Positions 9,770-19,726 of a stretch of 64,000 nt of DNA are shown here, in pieces. Where the stretch lies: positions 62,001 to 126,000 of the forward strand of contig JADKJB010000005.1 in assembly GCA_016722525.1 (NCBI GenBank), given 5' to 3'. The DNA is from Bacteroidota bacterium (lineage in GTDB: Bacteria; Bacteroidota; Bacteroidia; AKYH767-A; OLB10). The position numbers were made by a program, and so were the translations under genes. How positions within the stretch are numbered: the first letter of the stretch is position 1; every line of letters begins with the position of its first letter. Below the pieces are notes generated by a model. That model worked only from the letters and a program-made list of their open reading frames with translations, was not told where the DNA came from and did not search any database.

Positions 9770-11052
9770 TTAGTTGGTCGTAAAAAAAGTATCTTCCTAC
9801 TTCAAGAACAAAATTATAAATTAGTTTTTTTACGTCTCCAAATTCCGTTAGTTGGATTGCTGAAGGAACATCATAAATATCGTGATAGGCCTTAGAGCCA
9901 CCGGTGGTATAAAAGAAAAATGCGGGTACTCCCTTTTCGCTGAACCAATAGTGATCACTGTTTCGGGCTTTTCCTCTTTTCCAACCGTTTGAAGCAATTG
10001 CTGATCGGCATTAATTTTTCCAAAATTTTAAACTCGTCTTCAAACACTTCACCATTCACCACCATCAATCCCTCTTCTCCATTTCCCATTAAATCGAGAT
10101 TAATGAGAAAGCGGATAGTTTTCAATGGCAGCGGTGGATTTTCGGTGTAGAATTTAGATCCTACTAATCCTGCTTCTTCACCCGCAAAAGCAATAAATAA
10201 AAGTGATTTAGCTGGCCGATTTTCAGGTTTTGAATAATATTTTGCCAAGTCCAAAATCATTGCTGTGCCACTCGCATTGTCATTAGCTCCGGCAAAAAGA
10301 GCATCCTTACCCATTCTGCCAAGGTGATCGTAATGGGCAGTAAAAACTAAAAAAGAATCGGAATTGGTTGTTCCCGGTAACAGTGCCATTACATTTTGTG
10401 TTGCATAGTTACTGATAAACTTATTTTCTATATCGAGTTTAATGTTAGTTGCATTGGATGGAAAAGAGTCTTGTAACACTCTGATAAAAACCTGATCATT
10501 TACCTTTTGCGAAACGCTCCATGTTAGTTTTTTTGCTTCCACCACTACCATCCCTTTTACCATGGGAGGGTTACGCAAAACAGAATCGAATGCTGCTGCT
10601 GCAACTGAATCTAATCCTGCTTTATCGACCAGAATAAAACTTGTAGAATAATCGTTTTGTTTGAAATCAATGAGTGGCCAGGTAAGTTTAAGTAGTGGAA
10701 AAGTCCCTTTGACCGTGGGACAAGCCGGACTAACGATATAATCTTTGCCGGCTACCAGTTTTTTATTTCCAATTGTAACATTCATCGCACCCGGGAAGGT
10801 GTTTACCGGAAAACTGAACGGCTGAAACATAGTTCCGTTCACGGGACTTAATCCTGATTTCTTAAATTCGCGGCGAATAAATTTTGCAGCTTTTAAATCA
10901 CCTTGCTTATAATAACCTCTGCCATCAAATTTCGGTGAAGCCAGCTTTTCGATTGTTGTTTTTGCATATTGACTAAAACAATCGGAGGGAGCAACAATTT
11001 GAGAACCAAAAATAAAAGAGATAAAAAATAGCTGAATTAAATTTTTTCTCAT
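9770..11052 (-). CDS. M28-family metallopeptidase, secreted (3' frameshift)
   Basis: An N-terminal signal sequence (ends near DCFSQ) precedes a PA-like insertion and the M28 catalytic domain. Zinc ligands are visible: TAHYDHLG (His and Asp), GANDNASG (bridging Asp), EEAGLVGS (Glu pair) and NLDLMG (Asp). The first open frame stops at 9955. The missing end, with the last His ligand in RNSDHYWFSEKG and the family-typical GGSKAYHDIYD, continues in another frame to about 9770, so one indel lies near 10010. The true stop is uncertain because a T7 run lies just before it; it could run on to about 9720, overlapping the next gene. It shares 4 bases (ATGA) with the upstream gene at 11049-11993, suggesting translational coupling. 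Likely a periplasmic or outer-membrane aminopeptidase. Confidence 0.8.
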
Positions 11053-11993
11053 GCAGTAAATCTACGATCAACAAGATCCCTGAGCTTTAAAAAAGCATCG
11101 TTGTCTCCATTCCAATTGTACTTTTCGGAAAGGTTCGTTTGCAGCACTTCAATGGCGTGTTGGATTCCATTGCTGCTATTAAGTAAATCAATTGCCTCGT
11201 TGTAACTATTTAAATCGCCATCGAACAATTCATTAATAAAGGCAAATTTTTCGTTTATACCAATTGATTTTCTCAAATCGGATACCGGATTTTTCTGCAG
11301 TTTTACAGCCAGGCTATTGTCTTCCGTTGCAGCTGAAATTTTATCGCGAAGTGATTTTGTAGGTTGGAACTTTTCAGCAATAGTAGGTGCATCATCAAAA
11401 AGTGATGCCATGTTTGCTGTTTTATTTGCCGGTTTAGTAAATTCCTTTGTTCGCTCTTTTGCTAAAGTTACCTGAGGTTCTTCGACCTGTTCAACAGGGA
11501 GTTTTTGAACAGGTGCATCTGTGGCTTCCAAAAAATTGTCGGCATGTTTAGAAATCGGTTCGGAGGTACTATTTTTTTCTTCAACGGCAATCACTTCTTC
11601 TACCAGAGTAGCAGTAACAATTGCTTTATTCGTTTCAGCGACCGGTAAAGTTGGCGTAACAACTGGCACTTCCTTTTCTGCTTCCGGTGTAAATGTTTTA
11701 GCTTCTTCAGTTAAATTTAAATGAATAGCAGCAATAAGTTCATCGGTTTTATGAAAACGAGAATCAGGTTCCGGAATCACTTGGCGCGTTGGAGGAATTG
11801 AACTACCAACCTGATTTATTTTGTTCAATTTATTTAATTGTTCATACAATTTCCTGATGTTCGCCATCAGCATATCTATTTCGATTTGGGGAATAACCTC
11901 TTTATAAGAAAGCACCATTTCCTGTTGCTCTTTAACAACTTCTAATAAATCGCTGATTTCCTGCTGAATCACTTCTTTGCTCATGGTATTCAA
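11049..11993 (-). CDS. Conserved hypothetical protein of Bacteroidota (314 aa)
   Basis: The first ~80 residues are predicted coiled coil (ISDLLEVVKEQQEMVL). A long low-complexity Thr/Glu/Val-rich linker follows. The last ~100 residues form a compact helical module (DLRKSIGINEKFAFINELF, YNEAIDLLN, YNWNGDNDAFLKLRDLVDRRF). I recognise this C-terminal module as widespread in Bacteroidota, but no function is known to me. There is no signal peptide or membrane segment, so it is likely cytoplasmic. It is the first gene of the 11993-8345 minus-strand group and overlaps the M28 peptidase start by 4 bases. Confidence 0.7.
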   Translation of the reverse strand: MNTMSKEVIQQEISDLLEVVKEQQEMVLSYKEVIPQIEIDMLMANIRKLYEQLNKLNKINQVGSSIPPTRQVIPEPDSRFHKTDELIAAIHLNLTEEAKTFTPEAEKEVPVVTPTLPVAETNKAIVTATLVEEVIAVEEKNSTSEPISKHADNFLEATDAPVQKLPVEQVEEPQVTLAKERTKEFTKPANKTANMASLFDDAPTIAEKFQPTKSLRDKISAATEDNSLAVKLQKNPVSDLRKSIGINEKFAFINELFDGDLNSYNEAIDLLNSSNGIQHAIEVLQTNLSEKYNWNGDNDAFLKLRDLVDRRFTA

Positions 11994-12287
11994 TTTTGAC
12001 TTTAATTAGTAACGGAAAATAATTCCTCAAATTTCGTAAAATTTTAATTGGTTTGAGTTCCAATTACAACCGCCAACCAGTAACCATTAATTAACCAAAA
12101 GACACTATGCATCAGGCATTTCCGTTGAATTTTGACAACCGATTGAATTTTACATATCCCTCATTACATCTCGTTAACTAGGTATATTTTGGCAATTTGT
12201 CAGTTGAACGTCATAAATCTTTTAAAGGTGATTTAAGTCAGTTAACAAGGTTGTCCTATAAGATTCCTTGTGAAGTAACTTCGCACC

Positions 12288-14536
12288 GTGAAAATTTTAC
12301 TACTTGCTTTTTTAGGCATTTTACTGGTTCCGGGGCTAGGTTTTAGTCAAAAAATTAAGTTGAAGGGAACTCATGGCACCCCCGTTAGTCAAGCCGTTGT
12401 GATTATAAAACCGCTTACTGAAAAAAGAGAAAGCATTTTCCTCACCGATAATTCAGGCTCTGTGGAAATTGGTCCCTATGCCGGCAAAGTACAAATCTTT
12501 GTTTCACACCTTTCTTTTGAAAACTACGTAGATACGCTCGATTTTATAACAGGTGATCTGACTATTCAGCTAGTTGAAAAGGATATTCAACTTAAAGAAG
12601 TGGTGGTAAGTTCCGAATATTCACCCCGAACCGCCGGTGAAAGTGTTTATACTGTTGCTGTAGTGAATAAGCAACAAATTGATAATCAGGCTGCTTCAAG
12701 CCTTGATGAGGTGCTCAAACAGCAATTAAATGTAAGAATTTCTCAGGATCAGGTGCTTGGATCGGGAGTTACCATGAATGGCTTAAGTGGCCAGAACATC
12801 AAATTTTTGGTGGATGGGGTGCCGGTTATTGGCCGTTTGGATGGCAATATTGATGTGAGCCAGATAAACCTCAGCAATGTAGTGCGCATTGAATTGGTAA
12901 ATGGTCCCATGGCTACCAGCTATGGAACAGATGCCGCAGGCGGAGTAGTGAATGTGATCACACGTCAGCCTTCCAACAATAAATATGAGGGTGGTGTTAA
13001 CTTCCTTTACGAAGATATTGGCCGCTACAATGTAGATGCTTCGGCTGGCACTTCAAGAGGGAAGTCTTCCCTACTTATTGGTGGTGGTCGTAATTTTTTT
13101 GATGGGTGGTCAGTAGCTGATACCGGCAGATGGCAGGAGTGGAAACCCAAAGAGCAAATTTTAGGAAATATTAACTACCGCTATTCTGGGGAAAAAATCA
13201 TTTTGAGTTATCAGTTAAATGCTTTCGCTGAAAAAATTTCCAATAAAGGCACTCCGCGAATGTCTCCCTATTTTGCCTATGCGTTTGATGAATACTACAA
13301 AACGAAAAGGTATACGAATCAGGTTAATGCTTCATATATACTAAGGCGTGACCTTTTTGCGAATGCCACTTTCTCCTATTCGCATTATCAAAGAACTAAA
13401 AACACCTTCCGAAAAGATTTGGTTACACTGGAAGAAAACCTGGTGCTTGGTCAGGTTCCTGATGATTCAACAAGTCAGTCTAGTATATTAGCCACTCAGG
13501 ACACCACACGGATGCAATCATGGATGGCCAGAGGAACCATCAGTAAAACGAACACAGAAGCTCCATTGAATTATCAGGTCGGTTATGATGTGAACTTAGA
13601 GAATGCTGCAGGCACCCGGTTTAATGAAAGCATTAAACGTACCGCTGACATTGCCATTTTGCAAGTGCTGAATACCATGCAACCCCTCGACTTGAAATTA
13701 AACCAGCCATCAGGATTTCATATAACACCGATTACAAATCACCTGTTGTACCGTCGCTGCTTTTTAAATATACGTTTACTGAAAATATAATTGCGAGGCT
13801 TTCCTATGGTAAAGGTTTTAGAGCTCCGGGAATTAAAGAACGTTATTTGTATTTTGTTGATATCAATCACAATATTCAGGGAAATGAAAATCTACTACCT
13901 GAATATTCCGACAATTTCTTTTTGTCCGTTAACCAAACGGTAACGTCGGGAAGCCTGAGAAATACCTTGGAGGTTTCGGGTTTTTATAATGACATCCGCA
14001 ATCTCATCACCCTTGCCCAACCTGATCCAAACAGCTCCCTATTTACTTATATAAACCTTGGTAAATTTGCTACTCATGGAGCTGGAATTTCCAATACCGT
14101 TAACTGGAAATCTCTTTCTGTTCAATTCGGTATATCATATACCGGTCGCTATAACATATATGCCGACAGCGGTAATTTTGATACCTATATTTATAGCCCA
14201 GATATAAACACCATACTGCAATATGCCTTTCCAAGATTTAATTTAACAACTTCTTTATACTTCAAATACAATGGGAAGTTGCCCGGCTACAAATTAAATG
14301 AGGATAATTCCATCACGCAATTTTCAAACGACAGTTACAAATTTTTGGATGCCACGATACGCAAAGGGTTATTTAAAAATAGTTTTTTTATAACCACCGG
14401 AGTGAGAAACATTTTAAATGTTACGAATGTTAATGCATTGAGTCAGGGCTCTGCACACAGTGGATCAACGAATGAACAAGCTGTGGGAACAGGTCGATCA
14501 CTGTTTATTAAATTACAATATCAGTTCGGAAAATGA
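12288..14536 (+). CDS. TonB-dependent outer-membrane receptor, heme-type (one frameshift)
   Basis: The start is a GTG at 12288, which gives a signal peptide (MKILLLAFLGILLVPGLG). Residues ~20-100 are a carboxypeptidase-D-like regulatory domain. The plug follows (LDEVLKQQLNVRIS, LVDGVPVIGRLDG, VRIELVNGPMATSYGTDAAGGVVNVIT), then the beta-barrel ending in LFIKLQYQFGK with a C-terminal aromatic-rich strand. The frame breaks in a T4 run at 13657-13660. Adding one T gives SAEYHATPRLEIKPAIRISY and restores the barrel through YKSPVVPSLLFKY. The stop overlaps the HmuY lipoprotein start by 4 bases. With two HmuY proteins downstream, the substrate is most likely heme; that is inference from context. Confidence 0.85.
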
Positions 14537-15540
14537 AAAAGTTATTGTTCTATATAATTGGTCTCCTGTTTTTTGCTTCATGTGAAAAAGAGGATACCGC
14601 TATTGTACTTCCGCCCCCGGGCGATTTAAAGCTATCGGTAGCGAACATGGGCAGTAACTACGACAACCAGGTGTACTTTGATTTTGAAACCGGTTTTCAG
14701 AAGAGTGTTCCCTACCGCTCTTATGATCTTGCTTTTGAAGCTTCCGCAGATGGTTTCAGAGTCTATCTGAATACAGGAAAATTTATGTTTATTGCCAACA
14801 CCTTTTCCACCGATATTCAAACAGCTGATTCTACAGGGAAAGAATGGAAAACAGAAACTGATCATCTTTATGACGACTCTACCGCATTTGGCAATTGGTT
14901 GGATGGCACATCAATGAGTAAGAATGAAATTTATATTATTGACAGGGGAAGGGCAGAGCATTTCGGGTCAGCGCGCTGGAGAAAAATTCAATTAGTTGCT
15001 GTTGACAATAATCAATACCGGATCAGATATTCCTTATACAACAACACCCTTTTATCCGAATTTACTATTCCAAAAAACAGTGCCTATTCACTTATGTATT
15101 TCTCTTTTGACGATGGAGGTAAAATGGTAGAAGTAGCTCCTGAAAAGGAATTGTGGGATGTGGTGTTTACCAAATTCACTCATACCTATTATTCAGAACC
15201 CGTGAATTCTCCCTATCGGTATTATATTGTTACAGGAGGGCTGTTGAACAGATGGGCTGCCAATGAAAATGAAATTGTGAAGCAGGATTCTACTCCCGGG
15301 TACAAGACTTTTGAACAGGTGAAGGCCGCTGATATTTCGGCATTCAATTTTCATAAAGATGCCGCTTTAATTGGTTTTAGCTGGAAGGAGTACGATTTTA
15401 ATCTGGGATATATTATTTATACCGATCGGTTTTATATGCTTCACGATAACAAAGGATACTATTATAAAATACGATTCCTCGATTTTTACGACAGCCAGGG
15501 AAATAAAGGGGCTGCATCATTTGAATATCAACGATTATAA
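14533..15540 (+). CDS. HmuY-family lipoprotein
   Basis: A lipoprotein signal ends in FFASC with Cys at about residue 17, followed by acidic residues as expected for surface export in Bacteroidota. The rest is a beta-rich HmuY-like fold (PF14064 type): VYFDFETG, YDLAFEA near the N terminus and ELWDVVFTKFT in the middle, the repeated half-domain layout of this family. HmuY proteins bind heme and pass it to the TonB receptor HmuR. The gene overlaps the TonB receptor by 4 bases (ATGA) and is 11 bases from the next gene, so the three form an operon. At 335 residues it is longer than classical HmuY (~216), and it seems to contain two related halves. I did not identify axial heme ligands. Confidence 0.8.
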   Translation: MKKLLFYIIGLLFFASCEKEDTAIVLPPPGDLKLSVANMGSNYDNQVYFDFETGFQKSVPYRSYDLAFEASADGFRVYLNTGKFMFIANTFSTDIQTADSTGKEWKTETDHLYDDSTAFGNWLDGTSMSKNEIYIIDRGRAEHFGSARWRKIQLVAVDNNQYRIRYSLYNNTLLSEFTIPKNSAYSLMYFSFDDGGKMVEVAPEKELWDVVFTKFTHTYYSEPVNSPYRYYIVTGGLLNRWAANENEIVKQDSTPGYKTFEQVKAADISAFNFHKDAALIGFSWKEYDFNLGYIIYTDRFYMLHDNKGYYYKIRFLDFYDSQGNKGAASFEYQRL

Positions 15541-15551
15541 ATATAAAAAAA

Positions 15552-16826
15552 ATGAAAATTATGTTACGTAGTATAGTGTTTGCAGGAGCTCTTATGCTTT
15601 CATTAAGTTTTAATTCCTTTAGTCAGGGAACAGTGTATGATGTGGTTTCTATTGGTGCCGGTTATGGCAATCAATCCTTTTACAGTCTTGAAAATGGAGA
15701 GGTAAGTAATGTTTCCAATACCGATTGGGACCTGGCCTTTCAGATATCTGGTTTTCAGGCAACAATTCTGGTCAATGGAAAAAGTAATGTAAAATTGTTC
15801 CGTTCAGGATTAGATATCAATAGCTGGTCGACAGTAACTGCCGCCGACACTGTTGGTGCATTAAATTCAGCGAATGAACTTTTAAACCAGGATACCAGCT
15901 GGTGGTCGGGAGCATTTAATATTACCAACGATGCAACCAATCAATTCGATTTAGGCTGGGGGGTGTATGATTTAGCAACTCATGCTGTGGTGGGTGATTC
16001 ATTATTTTTTATTCAATTATCCAATGGGATTGTAAAAAAGTTATGGATTCAATCTCTTGCAAATAGCATTTACACTTTTGTTTATGCCGATTTAGATGGC
16101 AGCAATGAGGTGAACACTTCATTAAACAAACAGAGTTTTGCAGGTAAAAATTTCGGTTACTATTCCTTTACAACAGGTACTACTATCGATAGGGAACCGA
16201 ATAAATATACATGGGATTTATCGTTTGCACAATATATGTCAGCATCTCCTATTGTTTATAAAGTATCGGGAGTATTGGCTAACGACAGCGTTGCGGCATT
16301 AAAAGTTTATCCTGTTGATCCTATGCTGGCTTCCCCCTGGGGCTCCACTTTTTCCTACCACATTAATACCATTGGATATTTGTGGAAGAGTTATGATTTT
16401 AATAGTAACAGCTGGGCTATTGAAGATTCGTTAGTGTATTTTGTTTCTGCCAGAAACGGAAATTTATGGAAAGTAGTTTTCACCGGATTCGCTGGTGCCT
16501 CCACCGGCAATTACGAATTTTATAAAGAGCAAGTTTCTGCAACCGGATTGATTGAAAATGGGGGTCAACCGGCACTTCTTCATGTAGCTCCAAATCCTGC
16601 TTCTGCAACAGCAAGTTTAACGTTATTTATAAATCGTTACAATGCTGCAAATACGTTGGTAGTTTATGATTTAAGTGGGCGAGTGGTTTCACAACAAGCG
16701 ATACCTCAACAGGAAGGGTTATTCAATGTTCCATTATCATTGGACGGAATGGCAAATGGTACTTATGTAATTAAAGCTCTGGTTGACGGAAAAATTTATA
16801 TTCACAAACTGGTTGTGTTGAATTAA
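15552..16826 (+). CDS. HmuY-like protein with T9SS sorting domain
   Basis: The signal peptide ends near NSFSQ. The body shares the HmuY pattern with the preceding gene: NQSFYSLENGEV, TDWDLAFQISG, YTWDLSFAQYM, GYLWKSYDFNSNSW and NLWKVVFTGF. The C-terminal 80 residues are a type A T9SS sorting domain (APNPASATASL, YDLSGRVVSQ, ANGTYVIKAL). It is therefore a second HmuY-family protein that reaches the surface by T9SS instead of as a lipoprotein. It is the last gene of the heme operon and is followed by a strong terminator. Plausible roles are a secreted hemophore or a surface heme binder; both are inference. Confidence 0.8.
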   Translation: MKIMLRSIVFAGALMLSLSFNSFSQGTVYDVVSIGAGYGNQSFYSLENGEVSNVSNTDWDLAFQISGFQATILVNGKSNVKLFRSGLDINSWSTVTAADTVGALNSANELLNQDTSWWSGAFNITNDATNQFDLGWGVYDLATHAVVGDSLFFIQLSNGIVKKLWIQSLANSIYTFVYADLDGSNEVNTSLNKQSFAGKNFGYYSFTTGTTIDREPNKYTWDLSFAQYMSASPIVYKVSGVLANDSVAALKVYPVDPMLASPWGSTFSYHINTIGYLWKSYDFNSNSWAIEDSLVYFVSARNGNLWKVVFTGFAGASTGNYEFYKEQVSATGLIENGGQPALLHVAPNPASATASLTLFINRYNAANTLVVYDLSGRVVSQQAIPQQEGLFNVPLSLDGMANGTYVIKALVDGKIYIHKLVVLN

Positions 16827-16846
16827 AAAATGATATTTCTTAATAG

Positions 16847-16883
16847 AGTCCGGGAAGAATAAAAATACTCCCGGACTTTTTTA
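16847..16883 (+). terminator. Rho-independent terminator of the heme operon
   Basis: A perfect 9-bp stem AGTCCGGGA/TCCCGGACT (16847-16855 with 16869-16877) and a 13-base loop are followed by a T6 run. It lies 21 bases after the stop of the HmuY-T9SS gene. Confidence 0.9.
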
Positions 16884-16950
16884 TACTTTCCATTTTAAAA
16901 AATTAGCAACTGATCACTCCTCCGCATAAAGAATAAATCAATGGCTGTTG

Positions 16951-17607
16951 CTAACCATTATTTTTCATTATTCCATTTTCAATTGCATACCACACCAATC
17001 CTGCGGTATTTTTTGATCTGGTTTTTTCCAGCAAACTTTTTCTTTTCCCTTCGATAGTTTTTTCTGAAAGGCAAAGCATTTCCGAAATTTCCCGCGAAGA
17101 ATATTGGTTACAAATTAATTGTAAAACTTCTTTTTCGCTTTGAGATAATTCGACAGAGGCATTAAGGCTTGCTATGGAGTCCTGATACTCGGCATTATAA
17201 AGAATATCGGTGACTTCGCGAGCAAAATACCTATTCCCCAGCATCACTTGTTCAATCGCATCCTGGAGTTCCAGCTTATTGGTATTTTTTAAAAGATAGC
17301 CATTAGCTCCAGATTTAAACATCAGGTTAATGCTTGCTCTATCATTCATCATAGATAGTGCTACAATTTTAACCTGTTGATTAATTTTTCTTACTTGTCT
17401 GGTAGCTTCTATACCATCCATTTCAGGCATTCTGATATCCATAATAATTACATCAATGGTATCATGCAAATTCAACAGTTCGAGTACCTCCAACCCATTT
17501 TCTGCATGAAACAACTTATCTACTATTCCGGTTCTACGCAAAGTGAGGGCAAGTCCTTTTCTAAAAATTGCATGATCATCGGCTAGTATCAGGTTTACTG
17601 GATTCAT
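16951..17607 (-). CDS. NarL/FixJ-type response regulator
   Basis: The 218-residue protein has an N-terminal receiver domain with acidic pocket (ADDH), phosphoacceptor Asp57 in DVIIMDIRMP, the conserved T/S switch position (ALSM) and Lys in YLLKNT. The C-terminal LuxR-type helix-turn-helix contains LSQSEKEVLQLICNQYSSREI and LCLSEKTIEGKRKSLLEK. It lies 21 bases downstream of the histidine kinase on the same strand and is surely its partner. Target genes are unknown. The divergent heme operon and the upstream membrane gene are the nearest candidates. Confidence 0.9.
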   Translation of the reverse strand: MNPVNLILADDHAIFRKGLALTLRRTGIVDKLFHAENGLEVLELLNLHDTIDVIIMDIRMPEMDGIEATRQVRKINQQVKIVALSMMNDRASINLMFKSGANGYLLKNTNKLELQDAIEQVMLGNRYFAREVTDILYNAEYQDSIASLNASVELSQSEKEVLQLICNQYSSREISEMLCLSEKTIEGKRKSLLEKTRSKNTAGLVWYAIENGIMKNNG

Positions 17608-17628
17608 TAATAGAACTTTCTAGGTTAG

Positions 17629-18387
17629 TTAAATTATTTCTTTAATATCAAACAACAATTGATATGAAGTTGGTTTTCCTATGGCTGAATGCACTTCGCA
17701 TTTTCCATTATAGAGTCTTATTCGTGCGTTAATGTTTGGAATGCCAAGACCTGAATGCGCTGCATCATTGGGATCAAAACCGGAACCATTATCGGCATAG
17801 TTCAATTCCATTTTAATCCCGGTGGCTATCAATTCCAAACTAATTACAGAGCATGAGGAGTGTTGAATGGAGTTATTAATTAATTCTTGAATAATCCGGT
17901 ACAAGTTAATTCCAAAATTATTATTTAATGAGGGTAACTGTTGTGAGATTTTAAAATCGAATTTAATCTTTTTATTTTGTGCTATATGATTACTGAAGCG
18001 TTCGAGTTCAAATTTAAAGCCATTCAACAAAAGATATTTCGATGACTGATTTCTAATTATATTTCTTAAATCGCCAATAATACTGTCCAATAATTTAATT
18101 CCCTCTTTTGCTGAAATTACCGATGTACTGTCTGCACTTTCTTCCTGAATTTCATCAATAATAAATCGGAGTGCTGAAAGACTGCCACCCAAATCATCGT
18201 GCAAATTTTCAGATATCCGGGTTTTCTCGTTTTCCTGAGCTTTATAAATCTCATTTAATATATTTTTCTGATTTACAACCCTTTGCCTGTAAATATTGAG
18301 AATAATGCCTATCAAAAAAGCTGACATTATAAGAAATGACAGTGCAATTACTATTACAAAAAGGGTGAAGTCCTGTTGGTTTGCCAT
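17629..18387 (-). CDS. NarX-type sensor histidine kinase (short, one membrane segment)
   Basis: I place the start at the ATG at 18387 (MANQQDFTLFVIV), where TAATG makes the stop of the upstream gene overlap this start. A longer frame reaches 18456 but would run deep into that gene. One N-terminal membrane helix (FVIVIALSFLIMSAFLIG) leads into a HisKA_3 dimerisation domain with the phosphoacceptor His in SENLHDDLGGSLSAL. A HATPase_c domain follows with N-box (QELINNSIQH), G1 (DNGSGFDP) and G2 (GLGIPNI). There is no periplasmic sensor domain, so input probably comes through the adjacent multi-membrane protein or the membrane itself. It pairs with the NarL-type regulator 21 bases downstream. Confidence 0.9.
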   Translation of the reverse strand: MANQQDFTLFVIVIALSFLIMSAFLIGIILNIYRQRVVNQKNILNEIYKAQENEKTRISENLHDDLGGSLSALRFIIDEIQEESADSTSVISAKEGIKLLDSIIGDLRNIIRNQSSKYLLLNGFKFELERFSNHIAQNKKIKFDFKISQQLPSLNNNFGINLYRIIQELINNSIQHSSCSVISLELIATGIKMELNYADNGSGFDPNDAAHSGLGIPNINARIRLYNGKCEVHSAIGKPTSYQLLFDIKEII

Positions 18388-19022
18388 TACCTGATTTTTA
18401 AAGGGATGCAAAATAATCCATAAGCAAAAAGTAAATTTACTAAAATATTGGAACAAGAATGAATAAACCAGGTACTTTTCATTAAAGGGATATTATCTGC
18501 AAAGAGTACGGTAGCCGTAATAAATACGGTCATATTCACTGAAAAATAAATAAAAAAACCGGTTGCAATCCAGAATCCAGGGTGTTTAGAGGGTTCAATC
18601 CCTTCTTCTTTACTAATACGAATGAGTGCATAAGCAGCCAGTGCTTGCACCAATAGTGATTCCGCCGTTCTGAAAACTGGGTTGTATAACCAGGGTCCGG
18701 GATCAACCACCGTTGTGTAAACACCGTATAGCAGGTATGCAATGGCTATGATGATTGCCGGATACAGAAATTCTTCTTCTGCATAAAAGAGGTAAAAGAA
18801 ACTGATCAGAAAAAGTCCTTCAACAATGTAAAAAATATCTCCTAATAAATTATTATTCATTCCATAATAAGCCATCGTAGAAGCAGCAATTTCAGCCATC
18901 AGCGCCACCAAAAAATATACTGCTATTAGTTTGAATGGCCGCGGGCACATTCGGAATCGGATTAAGCCAGTTATAGCAGGGAAAAGTGCAAATGCTGCAG
19001 ATATGTATGCTAGTGTTTTCAA
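18387..19022 (-). CDS. Polytopic membrane protein coupled to histidine kinase
   Basis: The 211 residues are almost entirely hydrophobic, with about six to seven membrane helices (for example FKLIAVYFLVALMAEIAA, FYIVEGLFLISFFYLFY and ILVNLLFAYGLFCIPL). The last codon overlaps the kinase start in TAATG, which implies translational coupling and a fixed ratio to the kinase. I do not recognise a named domain. The simplest reading is that it is the membrane-embedded sensor or partner of the kinase, as a split 7TM-type receptor kinase. That is inference from gene order. Confidence 0.65.
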   Translation of the reverse strand: MKTLAYISAAFALFPAITGLIRFRMCPRPFKLIAVYFLVALMAEIAASTMAYYGMNNNLLGDIFYIVEGLFLISFFYLFYAEEEFLYPAIIIAIAYLLYGVYTTVVDPGPWLYNPVFRTAESLLVQALAAYALIRISKEEGIEPSKHPGFWIATGFFIYFSVNMTVFITATVLFADNIPLMKSTWFIHSCSNILVNLLFAYGLFCIPLKIR

Positions 19023-19041
19023 AGGCTCTTTGGTAAAACTA

Positions 19042-19641
19042 TTAATATGTATGTTTACCGATACTCCATCCTACTTGAGCTAATAGTTTTTCCCCCGATT
19101 CAATTGCGCCGGGTTCCATTTCTGTTCCCATACTATCGTTCCATCTGTTCAAGAAACCGAAGAGAGCAATCACACCAAGAATTTCAACAATTTCCCCATC
19201 GTCCCAATGTTTGCGTAAATTTGAAGCTACTGTATCATCGACCCCATTTGGAATGACGGAGGCCGCCAGAGCAAAGTCCAAAGCTGCCCGTTCGGCATCG
19301 TTAAATGCGTCATGGGTTTTATAACTCCAAATATGCTCTAACTGATCCTGAGAAGCATGGTACCTCTCGGCTGCGCGTATAGTATGCGCCTGACAATACC
19401 TGCAGCCTGCTGCATTGCTGCTGATATATCCTATTAATCTCTTCAGTGCACTGGTAACACGGCCCTCATTTTCCATTACCGCTTTATTCAGTTCTATAAA
19501 AGCATATGCAATGCGAGGCCTGTGATGCATTGTTTTTACACTGTTGGGGCAAAATCCCAATGTTTCATTAAAGAACTCCACCAGCTTTTGAAGTTCTAAA
19601 TCCTCGTTTGCCACCTTCGGCATAACTAATGGTTGCTTCAT
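19042..19641 (-). CDS. AhpD-like carboxymuconolactone decarboxylase / peroxidase-related protein
   Basis: The 199-residue all-helical protein has the AhpD-type redox motif CRYCQAHTIRAA (Cys80, Cys83, His86) in the usual position after a helix with RLIGYISSNAAG. The C-terminal half shows the family pattern DAERAALDFALA and EIVEILGVIALFGFLNRWND. Members act as alkyl-hydroperoxide reductases or are uncharacterised peroxidase-related enzymes. It is full length and probably cytoplasmic. It lies 19 bases upstream of the membrane-kinase-regulator group on the same strand, so it may be co-transcribed with it. Confidence 0.85.
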   Translation of the reverse strand: MKQPLVMPKVANEDLELQKLVEFFNETLGFCPNSVKTMHHRPRIAYAFIELNKAVMENEGRVTSALKRLIGYISSNAAGCRYCQAHTIRAAERYHASQDQLEHIWSYKTHDAFNDAERAALDFALAASVIPNGVDDTVASNLRKHWDDGEIVEILGVIALFGFLNRWNDSMGTEMEPGAIESGEKLLAQVGWSIGKHTY

Positions 19642-19726
19642 ATTTTACTCTATTTTGTGTGTGGAAAGATAGCCATAATTACATAGCGTTAATCCGTCTC
19701 TTCAATTTGCCCCGAAATAGTAGTGA

